Below are positions 63,947 to 64,000 of a DNA stretch of 64,000 nucleotides, piece after piece. The translations under genes and the position numbers were made by a program. The notes beneath the pieces are model-generated. The model saw only the letters and a program-made list of their open reading frames with translations, was not told the DNA's origin and searched no databases. The DNA is from Streptomyces sp. V3I8 (GTDB lineage: Bacteria; Actinomycetota; Actinomycetes; Streptomycetales; Streptomycetaceae), in NCBI RefSeq assembly GCF_030817535.1, contig NZ_JAUSZL010000002.1, positions 1,860,001 to 1,924,000 on the forward strand, written 5' to 3'. Every line of letters starts with the position of its first letter. Within the stretch, counting starts at the first letter, position 1.

Positions 63947-64000
63947 TTCCGCCTCCCGTACGGTCCTGCGTGTCACACGCGTAGAGGGGCACCGCCGCGG

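Overview
The window is Streptomyces-type DNA. It has very high GC with G/C-biased third positions, frequent GTG starts, dense divergent operons, Tat-type signal peptides, and near-absent TTA codons. I found only two TTA codons in probable genes. No rRNA, tRNA, CRISPR array or replication origin was seen. Names rest on recognition of families from translated sequence; no database search was run.

Layout. (1) 1-7.1 kb: a MarR regulator (partial) divergent from a UbiX/UbiD flavin-dependent decarboxylase pair, a TyrA-type prephenate dehydrogenase, an aldehyde dehydrogenase, then a patch of decayed catabolic genes (acyl-CoA dehydrogenase, acyl-CoA ligase, zinc alcohol dehydrogenase remnants). (2) 7.1-17.2 kb: a double-TetR regulator, a Tat-exported Lcp-type rubber oxygenase, a sulfite-oxidase-fold molybdoenzyme, and an overlapping SNF2 helicase/SWIM-protein pair. 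(3) 17.3-24.1 kb: a sugar module with GntR regulator, lipoprotein, permease and single-domain ATPase, a ROK kinase, and a divergent Gfo/Idh dehydrogenase. (4) 24.2-26.2 kb: a two-component system. (5) 26.5-33.4 kb: an allantoin-to-malate module with allantoicase, allantoinase, an IclR regulator and malate synthase, tied together by a repeated 15-bp palindrome. A MobA-like nucleotidyltransferase and a DUF5955-type protein lie inside. (6) 33.4-34.6 kb: an overlapping Rdx-type (SelW/SelT-like) protein and HipA-like kinase pair.

From about 34.6 kb the window becomes accessory. Remnants of ISL3, Mu-type, IS6, IS110, IS5 and other transposases alternate with short cargo genes. These are a four-EF-hand protein, a BisC/TMAO-type molybdoenzyme, an amber-interrupted secreted protein, an SDR, a ZIP transporter with a shifted C-terminus, an SGNH hydrolase with a ricin-B lectin domain, an overlapping two-gene membrane pair, a HAD phosphatase, an IS5-like element next to an ABM monooxygenase, and a TetR/FAD-monooxygenase pair with duplicated operators. 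Further on are an anti-sigma kinase and STAS antagonist pair, a secreted FG-GAP protein, a phenylalanine hydroxylase and a YbdK-type ligase. The window ends with a DevS/DevR-like two-component system that has a candidate hypoxia-type box upstream of the regulator.

The strongest regulatory story is the purine-nitrogen module. Allantoinase and allantoicase release glyoxylate, malate synthase consumes it, and the same TTCC-N7-GGAA box occurs between allB and the IclR gene and again upstream of malate synthase. The least explained items are the membrane pair at 45.3-47.3 kb, a recurrent GTTsGTTGTCCGCG-type palindrome at 45.25, 48.36 and 49.33 kb, and the IS5-end repeats flanking the ABM gene.
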